A stretch of DNA of 6,934 bases, taken from NCBI GenBank assembly GCA_001823105.1, contig MHTO01000009.1, positions 1 through 6,934 on the forward strand, in the 5' to 3' direction. Shown here piece after piece: positions 1 to 5,898 of this stretch. This stretch comes from Candidatus Wildermuthbacteria bacterium GWA2_46_15. GTDB lineage: Bacteria > Patescibacteriota > Minisyncoccia > Minisyncoccales > GWA2-46-15. Numbering within the stretch: position 1 is the first letter of the stretch; every line of letters starts with the position of its first letter. Both the position numbers and the translations under genes were made by a program. The notes under the pieces are model-generated. The model did not search any database and was not told the origin of the DNA. It was given only the letters and a program-made list of their open reading frames with translations.

Positions 1-1
1 C

Positions 2-958
2 CATTGGCTTTTCGGCCAAGTCGCTTTAGAAACTCCGGATTTTTTGAGATTGCCGGGCTACGTTGAGAGACACTTAGGTTCGGGCTGGAAAAAACTCGCC
101 GGCCTGTCAATGATCCTGGGAACTTTTGGCGCTCTATTGGCTTATATCATTATCGGCGGCAAATTCTTGTCTGAATTACTCGGGCCGGTTTTTGGCGGCA
201 GCGAATTTTTCTACACCCTGATCTATTTTAGTTTTGGCGCCTTCTTTATCTATCGTGGCGTCAAGCCGATTGCCAAACTCGACGTCATTTTCCTCATTAG
301 TCTCTTTCTGATTTTCTCTGTCATCGCCCTCAGCGGTTTGCCTTATTTTAAACTGAAGAATCTGCTCGCCTCACCCTCTTGGGACAAACTTTTTCTCCCT
401 TACGGCCCGATTCTTTTTGCTTTGTGGGGCGCGACCATGATCCCGGAAATTGAAGAAATGCTCGGGCGCGACAAAAAACTCCTGGGGAAAGCGATTTTTG
501 TCGGCGTTCTTATCCCGATTCTGGTTTATCTTTTCTTTATCGTGGCCATCGTCGGAGTCTCGGGCGCCCAAACCTCGCCGGACGCCATTTCCGGCTTAAA
601 GCCTTTTCTCGGAGAGGGGATTATCGGTTTAGGTTACCTGCTCGGAATCCTCGCCACCTTCACCTCGTTTATCGCCCTCGGCCTCACTTTAAGAAAAGTT
701 TTTACTTTTGATTTTAAAATTAATCCCTCAATTTCTTTTTTATTGACCGCGGCTGTCCCGCTTTTATTGTTTCTTTGGGGTTTCCAGGATTTTCTTTCCG
801 TCATCAGCCTGGTCGGCGGCGTGGCCATGGGCCTGGAAGGAATCTTAATTTTGCTCATGTATAAAAAAATCAGGCCAAACAAAGTCTGGCTCGTCCTGCC
901 GTTATTATTGATATTCGTGCTAGGAATGGGGTATGAGATAGTTTATTCTTTGAAATGA
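2..958 (+). CDS. Amino acid permease of the APC superfamily, C-terminal part (5' end outside window)
   Basis: Integral membrane transporter, probably importing amino acids by cation symport; the substrate cannot be read from the sequence. The reading frame is open from base 2, so the start lies upstream; the TTG at 44 is internal because the 14 upstream codons (HWLFGQVALETPDF) continue the protein. About eight or nine hydrophobic segments are visible in the 318 residues, roughly at 32-52, 69-85, 92-112, 132-147, 163-187, 206-228, 244-262, 264-288 and 295-315. The segment with WGATMIPEIEEMLG (142-155) resembles the conserved FG..IPE region of the aromatic amino acid / SLC38-like permeases (Trp_Tyr_perm or Aa_trans type). 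Family members usually have about 11 membrane segments, so two or three are probably missing. The gene ends with TGA, followed two codons later by an in-frame TAA. Family assignment is fairly secure; the exact subfamily is not. Confidence 0.75.
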   Translation, partial: HWLFGQVALETPDFLRLPGYVERHLGSGWKKLAGLSMILGTFGALLAYIIIGGKFLSELLGPVFGGSEFFYTLIYFSFGAFFIYRGVKPIAKLDVIFLISLFLIFSVIALSGLPYFKLKNLLASPSWDKLFLPYGPILFALWGATMIPEIEEMLGRDKKLLGKAIFVGVLIPILVYLFFIVAIVGVSGAQTSPDAISGLKPFLGEGIIGLGYLLGILATFTSFIALGLTLRKVFTFDFKINPSISFLLTAAVPLLLFLWGFQDFLSVISLVGGVAMGLEGILILLMYKKIRPNKVWLVLPLLLIFVLGMGYEIVYSLK

Positions 959-1058
959 AAAGCGTAAAACGAAAAGCGCAAAGTTACAATGCAAAGCGTA
1001 AAGCGATTAAAAATTTTGAGTTTTACGCTGTAGTTTTGCGCTTTGCGCTTTGAACTTT
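959..1058. repeat. Heptad AAAGCGN repeats in inverted arrangement
   Basis: The gap between the permease and the exchanger gene is filled by a degenerate 7-bp repeat. On the plus strand units start at 959 (AAAGCGT), 966 (AAAACGA), 973 (AAAGCGC), 980 (AAAGTTA), 993 (AAAGCGT) and 1000 (AAAGCGA). After an AT-rich centre (AAAAATTTT, 1009-1017) the same unit continues in reverse complement: 1038-1044 and 1045-1051 both read AAAGCGC on the minus strand, and 1052-1058 reads AAAGTTC. Perfect inverted pairs are 961-970 with 1020-1029 (10 bp), 973-983 with 1041-1051 (11 bp) and 995-1002 with 1022-1029 (8 bp), so several competing hairpins are possible. No U-run follows, so this is not a classical terminator. 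It starts on the base after the permease stop codon. Confidence 0.8.
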
Positions 1059-1069
1059 AAGTTTATTTC

Positions 1070-2014
1070 ATGCTTTTCTATATCATCATCTTTCTTCTCT
1101 CCTCCCTCTCTTTTATTCTTTCCGGCCGGCTGATCGTTAACGGCTTAATCCGGGTGGCCAAGTTTTTGAACTGGCGGGAGTTTGTCGTCGGCTTCTTAAT
1201 GATGTCCTTGGCCGCTTCTCTGCCCAATCTTTTTGTCGGCGTCGGCTCGGCTCTAAAAGGGATTCCCGAGCTGTCTTTTGGCGATGTCGTTGGCGGCAAT
1301 GTGGTTGATTTAACCCTTGTCGCCGCCTTAGGAATACTCTTAAGCCGGGGGATTAGAGCGGAAAGCCGGATGGTTCAGATGAGTTCATTTTTCACTCTCG
1401 GAGCGGCCATTCTGCCTTTAATTTTGGCCGCTGATGGGGAAATCTCCAGAATTGATGGCTTGGTATTAATCTTTGCCTTTCTGTTCTATGGCCTCTGGCT
1501 TTTCGCCAAAGAAGAAAGATTCACCAAAGTCTATCGCGACCACCCCGACAATAATAACACAGCTTTTCTTAAAAACCTCCTGAGCCTGATTTTGGGCATT
1601 GCCTTACTCGTCTTGGCCTCCCAGGGCATTGTCAACTCGGCCATTTTCTTTGCCGAAAAGCTAGCCCTGCCAATAGGATTGGTGGGAATCCTGATTGTCG
1701 GATTGGGCAATGTTTTGCCGGAAACCTATTTTACCATCCTCTCGGCCAGAAAAAAACAAGGCTGGCTGATTCTGGGCGACCTGATGGGTTCGGTCATTAC
1801 CTGCGCCACTTTAGTTTTGGGTATTGTCGCTTTAATTGCCCCGATTAAAATCGCGGATTTTTCTCCTTATCTTCTGGCCAGAGCTTTTCTGATTGTCTCG
1901 GCAATTTTCTTTTTGGTATTTTTAAGAACCGGCAAAAGACTGACCAAAAAAGAAGGCTTATTTTTACTCGGCCTTTATATCGCTTTCCTGCTTTCGGAAA
2001 TCTTTTTCCGGTAA
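1070..2014 (+). CDS. CaCA-family cation antiporter (sodium/calcium exchanger-like)
   Basis: Membrane antiporter with the two inverted alpha repeats of the Ca2+/cation antiporter superfamily (Na_Ca_ex domain twice). Its 314 residues match the usual prokaryotic length of about 300-350, with roughly ten hydrophobic segments and a short charged loop at about 147-165 between the halves. Alpha-1 is AASLPN (48-53) followed by GDVVGGNVVD (71-80). Alpha-2 is GNVLPE (213-218) followed by GDLMGSVITC (236-245). Aligned by eye with Methanocaldococcus NCX_Mj, the ion ligands E54, N81, E213 and D240 become N53, D80, E218 and C245, so the site is not canonical and the transported ion is uncertain. The ATG at 1070 has no Shine-Dalgarno site. 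The gene follows the permease after a 111-bp repeat-containing gap and precedes rmuC by 39 bp. Confidence 0.82.
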   Translation: MLFYIIIFLLSSLSFILSGRLIVNGLIRVAKFLNWREFVVGFLMMSLAASLPNLFVGVGSALKGIPELSFGDVVGGNVVDLTLVAALGILLSRGIRAESRMVQMSSFFTLGAAILPLILAADGEISRIDGLVLIFAFLFYGLWLFAKEERFTKVYRDHPDNNNTAFLKNLLSLILGIALLVLASQGIVNSAIFFAEKLALPIGLVGILIVGLGNVLPETYFTILSARKKQGWLILGDLMGSVITCATLVLGIVALIAPIKIADFSPYLLARAFLIVSAIFFLVFLRTGKRLTKKEGLFLLGLYIAFLLSEIFFR

Positions 2015-2053
2015 TAGCTTGATTTTTTGATGAATTAAACTTAGAATGGATAA

Positions 2054-3088
2054 ATGTCAGAAATATTATCGGGATTTTTAATTTTAGTTATCGCTGGGTT
2101 GATCGGAATAATCTTCCTACTTTTGCGGAAAAAGCCCGAAGACAAAAGCGAGGCCCTGGTCATGATCCAGCAGCAGATCAATTACCTGAGCCAGAGCTTA
2201 GACAGCAAGCTGTCTGAATCAACCCGGGCTTTCCGCGAACAATCCGCCCAGTCAACTAAAATCGTCCGCGAGGTAACCGAACAATTAGCCGTCTTGGGAG
2301 AAACAAACAAACAGGTGGTGGGCTTTGCCGAGCAGTTGCAGTCTTTGGAAAATATTTTGAAGAGTCCGAAACAAAGAGGCATCCTGGGCGAGTATTATCT
2401 GGAAGAACTTCTGAAGAACGTCTTCAATCCCAGCCAATATCAGATGCAATATCAGTTCCGGGACGGAGAAGTGGTCGATGCCGTCATCTTCCTGGGCGAC
2501 GACAAGATGATTCCGATTGATTCCAAATTCTCTTTGGAAAACTACAATCGCATTATCGAGGAAAAAGACTTAGCCAAAAAAGAGGATTTGGAAAAATTAT
2601 TCAGCCAGGACCTGAAGAACCGCATCGAAGAAACGGCCAAGTATATCCGGCCGCAGGAAAAAACCCTGGATTTCGCCTTCATGTTCATCCCGGCCGAAGC
2701 CGTCTATTACGATTTGCTGGTCAATAAAATCGGGGCGATGAAGAGCAATACCCGGTCGCTCCTGGATTACGCGGTCAGAGAAAAGCACGTCCACGTTGTT
2801 TCGCCGACCTCATTTTACGCCTATTTGCAAACCATCCTGCAGGGACTGAGAGCGATGCAGATTGAGAAATCCGCCCAGGAAATCAGGAAAAGAGTGGAAA
2901 TGCTGGGAAAGCATCTGGCCGCTTACGAAGAATCATTAATCAAACTTGGGAATCACTTGGGCACGGCCGTCAACACCTACAACGGCGCCTACAAGGAATT
3001 CGCCAAAGTCGACAAGGACATTGCTCAAATTACCGACTCTGAATCAAAGGTTGAAGCCAAACAATTAGATAAACCGTTTCAAGAATAA
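2054..3088 (+). CDS. rmuC: RmuC-family DNA recombination protein
   Basis: RmuC-family proteins limit DNA inversions between short inverted repeats and carry a nuclease-like fold. The 344-residue product has an N-terminal membrane anchor (about 4-24, ending LLLRKK), a coiled-coil-prone polar region (about 32-103), then the RmuC core. Family hallmarks are GILGEYYLEELL (109-120), VVDAVI (140-145), PIDSKF (154-159), FIPAEAVYYD (211-220) and VVSPTSFYAYLQ (248-259). The E113, D142, D156-x-K158 pattern fits a PD-(D/E)xK-like active site; catalysis is an inference. The C-terminal tail (about 325-344) is polar and poorly conserved. No good Shine-Dalgarno site precedes the ATG. rplU starts 2 bp after its stop, so the two are almost surely co-transcribed. 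Confidence 0.93.
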   Translation: MSEILSGFLILVIAGLIGIIFLLLRKKPEDKSEALVMIQQQINYLSQSLDSKLSESTRAFREQSAQSTKIVREVTEQLAVLGETNKQVVGFAEQLQSLENILKSPKQRGILGEYYLEELLKNVFNPSQYQMQYQFRDGEVVDAVIFLGDDKMIPIDSKFSLENYNRIIEEKDLAKKEDLEKLFSQDLKNRIEETAKYIRPQEKTLDFAFMFIPAEAVYYDLLVNKIGAMKSNTRSLLDYAVREKHVHVVSPTSFYAYLQTILQGLRAMQIEKSAQEIRKRVEMLGKHLAAYEESLIKLGNHLGTAVNTYNGAYKEFAKVDKDIAQITDSESKVEAKQLDKPFQE

Positions 3089-3090
3089 AT

Positions 3091-3399
3091 ATGACACTAG
3101 CAGTTATAAAGACAGGTGGTAAGCAGTATATCGTTACTCCGGGACAAAAACTGAAAATCGAAAAGCTCCCCAAAGAAGTCGGAGACGAAATTATTTTTGA
3201 CCAGGTTCTGCTGGTAAGTAATGACCTTACTCGGATTGGCCATCCTGTCGTCAAAGACGTTGAGGTCAAGGGAAAGGTTCTCTCGCAGGGGAAAGGCAAA
3301 AAGATAACAATTCTGAAATTCAAACCCAAGGTCAGATATCATAAAAAGGCTGGCCATCGCCAGCTCTACACCGAAGTTGAGATTACCCAAATCGCCTAG
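3091..3399 (+). CDS. rplU: Large ribosomal subunit protein bL21
   Basis: Component of the 50S ribosomal subunit that contacts 23S rRNA. The 102-residue length is the family norm. The N-terminus AVIKTGGKQYIVTPGQ (4-19) and the C-terminal KPKVRYHKKAGHRQLYTEV (78-96), with the conserved Y-x-x-x-x-GHRQ pattern, are diagnostic. The start ATG lies 2 bp after the rmuC stop with no Shine-Dalgarno site, suggesting translation coupled to rmuC. In most bacteria rplU is followed by rpmA (L27); here the next gene is recR on the opposite strand, so that pairing is broken. The stop codon TAG (3397-3399) overlaps the recR stop. Confidence 0.97.
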   Translation: MTLAVIKTGGKQYIVTPGQKLKIEKLPKEVGDEIIFDQVLLVSNDLTRIGHPVVKDVEVKGKVLSQGKGKKITILKFKPKVRYHKKAGHRQLYTEVEITQIA

Positions 3400-4025
3400 A
3401 CTTCTTTTCGGCCCGCCAGAGCCGAGGAGAGAGTTTCCTCGTCAGCGTATTCAATTTCCGCTCCTAAAGGCAAACCTTGTCCTAAGCGGGTAATTTTTTT
3501 ATTGAACGGCTTTAAAGCCCTCTCCAAATAAAGGGTGGTCGCTTCGCCTTCCGTCGTGTAGCTGATGGCCACGATTACTTCCTTAAGGTCAAATCCCATC
3601 AGGCCGAATTGTTCCGGGCTCTTGACTCTTTTTAAGAAGCTTTCGATCATCAGTCGTTCGGTTTCTTTCTTCCTTAAAGGAGAAAGCAATCCGCCCAAAA
3701 CAAAGTAAAGGCCTTTGTATTTTTTGGTCTTTTCCAGTAAGGCCAGGTCCGTTTCCTTTTCCACGACGCAAAGCAGAGTTCTATCCCGCCGGGCATCGCT
3801 GCAAATTGGACAAAGAGTTTCTTTGCTTTTAGGCTCAAAAGGGTTTCGGCAAAAGATACAAATCTTAACGAATTTTCTCAAACTGATGATTGAATCCAAA
3901 AATTCGTCCATCTCTGGCGAAGATTTCCGCAAAAGATAGAAAACAAAACGCGAAGCCGTTCTCGGCCCCACGCCGGGAAATCGAGAGAAAATATCAATTA
4001 ACTTCTGGACAACGGGCGAGTACAT
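3396..4025 (-). CDS. recR: Recombination mediator protein RecR
   Basis: RecR works with RecO (and RecF) to load RecA onto single-stranded DNA gaps. The 209 residues are close to the usual 200. Domains in order: a helix-hairpin-helix with FPGVGPRTASR (16-26); a zinc finger with C56, C59, C72 and C75; a Toprim domain with LLCVVEKETDLALLE (84-98), VLGGLLSPL (109-117) and TTEGEATTLYL (157-167); and the C-terminal Walker-like stretch RLGQGLPLGAEIEYADEETL (180-199). The usual DGIGP after SPL is replaced by RKKE (118-121). The ATG touches the dnaB stop codon (TAGATG), so translation is probably coupled to dnaB; a weak AGGGA lies further upstream inside dnaB. Its 3' end shares CTAG with rplU. Confidence 0.96.
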   Translation of the reverse strand: MYSPVVQKLIDIFSRFPGVGPRTASRFVFYLLRKSSPEMDEFLDSIISLRKFVKICIFCRNPFEPKSKETLCPICSDARRDRTLLCVVEKETDLALLEKTKKYKGLYFVLGGLLSPLRKKETERLMIESFLKRVKSPEQFGLMGFDLKEVIVAISYTTEGEATTLYLERALKPFNKKITRLGQGLPLGAEIEYADEETLSSALAGRKEV

Positions 4026-5387
4026 CTAGGCAATGAATTCCCTTTCTTCTTTGGCTAAGTTTCTAAAGCTAACGATTTGTTCGTTGAAGTAAAGTTCAAC
4101 TTTGCCCACCGGGCCATTGCGGTGTTTGGCAATAATGATGTCGGCAATGTTCTTTTTCTCTGAATCTTGGCGATACCTGTCTTCGCGATAAATAAACAAA
4201 ACCACATCGGCATCTTGCTCGAGCGAGCCTGATTCGCGAAGGTCGGCTAACCGGGGTATCTGGGGCGACCGCTGCTCGACCGCTCTCGACAGTTGGGAAA
4301 TGGCCAAGACCGGCACACTCAATTCACGGGCCAGACCCTTTAAGGAACGGGAGACCTCGGTGATCTGTTGAACCATGCTGTCGGTACCGGTTCGGGGTTC
4401 AGCCAACTGAAGATAATCAACAATAAGCAGACCCAGTCCTTTGTCGGCCTGAAGCCGACGAGCCATCGCCCTCATCTGCAAAACATTGGAAGTGGCCGCG
4501 TCATCGATATAGATTGGAGTTTCGGCCAGAACGCCCAGGGCCGTCTGAATTTTAGAAAAGTCATTATCTTCACCTCGGGAAGAAAGAGTGCCGGTTCTGA
4601 TCTTCCAAAGATCAACGCCGGATTGGGAAGCAATCAAACGATCCACCACCTGATCCATAGACATTTCCAGGCTGAAAATCCCCACGGGCAGATTCTCGTG
4701 AACGGCCACGTAGCGGGCAAAATCAAGAGCGAGAGAAGATTTTCCCATTGAGGGACGAGAGGCCAGAATGATCAGATCTGATTTCTGCAATCCGGAAAGC
4801 ATATTGTCCAGATCAATAAAGCCGGTGGGGACGCCCCGGGGGCCGCCCTCGTGACGGGAAAGCCGGTCGATTCTTTCAAAAGCTTCTTCTAGGCTTTCCT
4901 TGATCGACAAAAACTTCTGGCTTAATGATTTCTGGGTGATGGAAAAGATCTTTCTCTCGGCCTGATCAAGTAAAACCTCGACGTCTTCTGATTCATCATA
5001 ACCCATCTGATTAATTTCGTGGCTGGCGTCAATCAGATCTCTCAAGATTCTTTTGCGCTGAACGATCTGGGCGTAATTTAGGGTATGAGCCGCCGTGGGC
5101 ACGGCATTGACCAGTTGCGTCAGATAGGAAGTCCCGCCGATCCCCTCGAGCTTTTCTTTTTCCTTGAGGCGGCTGGAAACCGAAAGCAGATCGATCGGCT
5201 CGTTTCGTTCAAAGAGCTCCATCATCGCCTGATAAATTTCATGATGGATGGCTCTGTAGAAATCCCGGGGCTTGAGGAAATCAACGACTTTAATGATGGC
5301 GTTCTGGTCAATCAAAAGACAACCCAAGGCTGATTGTTCAGCCTCCAGGTTCTGCGGAGGAAGTTTTTCTGAAATTGGCTCGGTCAT
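4026..5387 (-). CDS. dnaB: Replicative DNA helicase DnaB
   Basis: Hexameric ATP-driven helicase that unwinds DNA at the replication fork. The 453 residues are standard. The N-terminal domain (about 8-110) starts with PPQNLEAEQSALGCLL (10-25); a linker helix follows; the RecA-like domain begins around RGVPTGFIDLDNMLSGL (184-200). Walker A is RPSMGKSS (211-218, K216). SLEMS (239-243) carries the catalytic-type Glu, Walker B is LLIVDYLQL (320-328), ISQLSR is at 363-368, DLRESGSLEQDADVV (382-396) follows, and KHRNGPVG (421-428) is the KxRNGP motif. No intein is present. The start is well fixed: an in-frame TAG lies five codons upstream. No Shine-Dalgarno site precedes the ATG. recR follows with no gap, forming a dnaB-recR unit. 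Confidence 0.98.
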   Translation of the reverse strand: MTEPISEKLPPQNLEAEQSALGCLLIDQNAIIKVVDFLKPRDFYRAIHHEIYQAMMELFERNEPIDLLSVSSRLKEKEKLEGIGGTSYLTQLVNAVPTAAHTLNYAQIVQRKRILRDLIDASHEINQMGYDESEDVEVLLDQAERKIFSITQKSLSQKFLSIKESLEEAFERIDRLSRHEGGPRGVPTGFIDLDNMLSGLQKSDLIILASRPSMGKSSLALDFARYVAVHENLPVGIFSLEMSMDQVVDRLIASQSGVDLWKIRTGTLSSRGEDNDFSKIQTALGVLAETPIYIDDAATSNVLQMRAMARRLQADKGLGLLIVDYLQLAEPRTGTDSMVQQITEVSRSLKGLARELSVPVLAISQLSRAVEQRSPQIPRLADLRESGSLEQDADVVLFIYREDRYRQDSEKKNIADIIIAKHRNGPVGKVELYFNEQIVSFRNLAKEEREFIA

Positions 5388-5396
5388 GCTGTCTCT

Positions 5397-5425
5397 AATC
5401 TAACAAAAGGGTCAGGCCTTGGCAA
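5397..5425 (-). promoter_or_regulatory. Candidate promoter for dnaB-recR
   Basis: On the minus strand TTGCCA (5420-5425) is separated by 17 bp from TAGATT (5397-5402), which is preceded by a TGn extended -10 element. The -35 matches four or five consensus positions and the -10 four, so this is a moderate candidate. Transcription would start near 5390, only a few bases before the dnaB ATG at 5387, which fits the lack of a Shine-Dalgarno site. It lies just downstream of the orphan gene's terminator, where a new promoter would be expected. Confidence 0.4.
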
Positions 5426-5449
5426 TGAAAAAGAATCCACCCTTAATGC

Positions 5450-5493
5450 ACAGAAAGTAAAAAGCGCGTCCTGATGCTGGCACGCTTTTCTGT
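5450..5493 (-). terminator. Hairpin terminator of the 101-aa gene
   Basis: Read on the minus strand, AAAAGCGTG (5489-5481) pairs with CGCGCTTTT (5468-5460), including one G-U pair, around a loop containing GCATCA. Five T residues (5463-5459) follow the GC-rich part. An outer layer adds ACAGAAA (5493-5487) against TTTCTGT (5456-5450), making a 44-nt imperfect inverted repeat. It begins on the base after the stop codon of the upstream small gene. The stem and short U-run support intrinsic termination; strength is uncertain because the T residues can also pair. Confidence 0.6.
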
Positions 5494-5799
5494 CTACCCT
5501 TCCACGCGAAAGAGGTAGACTTGCTGCCCGACAGCAGCCTCGAGAACGTCTCCCCTCCGAAGAGAGTAAAGGGCGTCCGGACGCATTTTGGTGGCGAAGA
5601 ATTTGAATCGGCGGCGGATGACGAAATGGCCGCCCGTCTTGGTCATGGCCTCGAGACTACCGTCCGACCAGCAAAGCGTGGTCAGCCAAACCGAGTCGAA
5701 CTGACTAAGTCCGAAATCAGCAAGACTGATATCGCGCTGGTTAGGTGGTATTTCCACCCGAGCACCATCTTCGCTACCATCTAGATAGTGAATGTACAT
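5494..5799 (-). CDS. Hypothetical protein, 101 aa, single-gene transcription unit
   Basis: I do not recognise a family. The product is soluble, with no signal peptide or membrane segment, and looks beta-rich. It starts with acidic MYIHYLDGSEDGARVEIPP (1-19), has an aromatic Trp pair (VWLTTLCWSDGS, 37-48) and a strongly basic patch IRRRFKFFATKMR (61-73), and ends with LRRGDVLEAAVGQQVYLFRV (80-99). The single Cys is in LCW. Coding is supported by signals that frame it exactly: a consensus-like promoter, AAGGAGG eight bases before the ATG, and a hairpin at the stop. It looks richer in G+C than the flanking intergenic DNA. An overlapping plus-strand frame at 5521-5784 lacks such signals. A compact regulator or nucleic-acid-binding role is possible from the basic patch, but this is speculation. 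Confidence 0.8.
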   Translation of the reverse strand: MYIHYLDGSEDGARVEIPPNQRDISLADFGLSQFDSVWLTTLCWSDGSLEAMTKTGGHFVIRRRFKFFATKMRPDALYSLRRGDVLEAAVGQQVYLFRVEG

Positions 5800-5807
5800 T
5801 GGGTAAC

Positions 5808-5814
5808 CCTCCTT
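5808..5814 (-). promoter_or_regulatory. Strong Shine-Dalgarno site of the 101-aa gene
   Basis: The minus strand reads AAGGAGG, a perfect anti-16S match, with eight bases before the ATG at 5799-5797. It fixes the start codon. It is the only clear Shine-Dalgarno site among the genes whose starts lie in this window, which makes it stand out. Confidence 0.9.
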
Positions 5815-5832
5815 TGTCCGTCGTAGTTTTCA

Positions 5833-5860
5833 ATTCTACAATAATTCTCTTTTTTGTCAA
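5833..5860 (-). promoter_or_regulatory. Sigma-70-type promoter of the 101-aa gene
   Basis: On the minus strand a perfect TTGACA (-35, 5855-5860) is followed after 16 bp by TAGAAT (-10, 5833-5838). Transcription should start near 5826, giving a leader of about 27 nt that contains the Shine-Dalgarno site. The surrounding DNA is AT-rich. This is the best promoter in the window by consensus match. Confidence 0.75.
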
Positions 5861-5882
5861 TAAAACTATTTTACCTTCTTGA

Positions 5883-5898
5883 CCTCGCTCTAGCGAGG
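5883..5898. repeat. Perfect short palindrome touching the cysS stop codon
   Basis: CCTCGC (5883-5888), loop TCTA, GCGAGG (5893-5898) form a 6-bp GC-rich stem that begins right after the cysS stop codon (5899-5901). On the cysS strand one more G-U pair can be added. The sequence after it (CAAGAAGG) has no U-run, so it is not a classical intrinsic terminator. It could instead protect the mRNA 3' end or be a dispersed palindromic repeat; transcription from cysS may continue into the next gene. Confidence 0.7.

Noticed and set aside
44..958. TTG at 44 as the start of the permease
   Set aside because: The same frame is open to base 2 and the 14 upstream codons give a continuous, plausible permease sequence, so the gene is cut by the window edge.
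956..958. UGA recoding (Gracilibacteria-type code)
   Set aside because: Frames of all genes are complete without any in-frame TGA, and the permease ends at TGA with a plausible C-terminus.
985..990. TACAAT as a -10 element for the exchanger gene
   Set aside because: No -35 element lies at 15-19 bp and it is inside the repeat array; not enough to call a promoter.
2015..2053. Terminator or promoter between the exchanger gene and rmuC
   Set aside because: The 39-bp gap has a short T-run but no stem and no convincing -35/-10 pair; co-transcription is more likely.
3097..3390. Minus-strand frame of 97 codons opposite rplU
   Set aside because: It is the antisense shadow of a certain ribosomal protein gene and has no initiation signals.
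4598..4614. 7-bp palindrome TGATCTT-CCA-AAGATCA inside dnaB
   Set aside because: It encodes conserved DnaB residues (VDLWKIRTG) and is short enough to arise from codon choice; there is no sign of insertion.
5407..5444. AAGGGT / ACCCTT inverted pair flanking the dnaB -35 region as an operator
   Set aside because: Six-base arms 26 bp apart are easily found by chance, and no regulator is evident nearby.
5521..5784. Plus-strand frame of 87 codons opposite the 101-aa gene
   Set aside because: It has no Shine-Dalgarno site or promoter, while the minus-strand gene has promoter, ribosome site and terminator in register.
5800..5809. GGGTTACCC between the Shine-Dalgarno site and ATG of the small gene as a regulatory hairpin
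   Set aside because: The loop would be too small to fold in RNA; it is probably chance symmetry.
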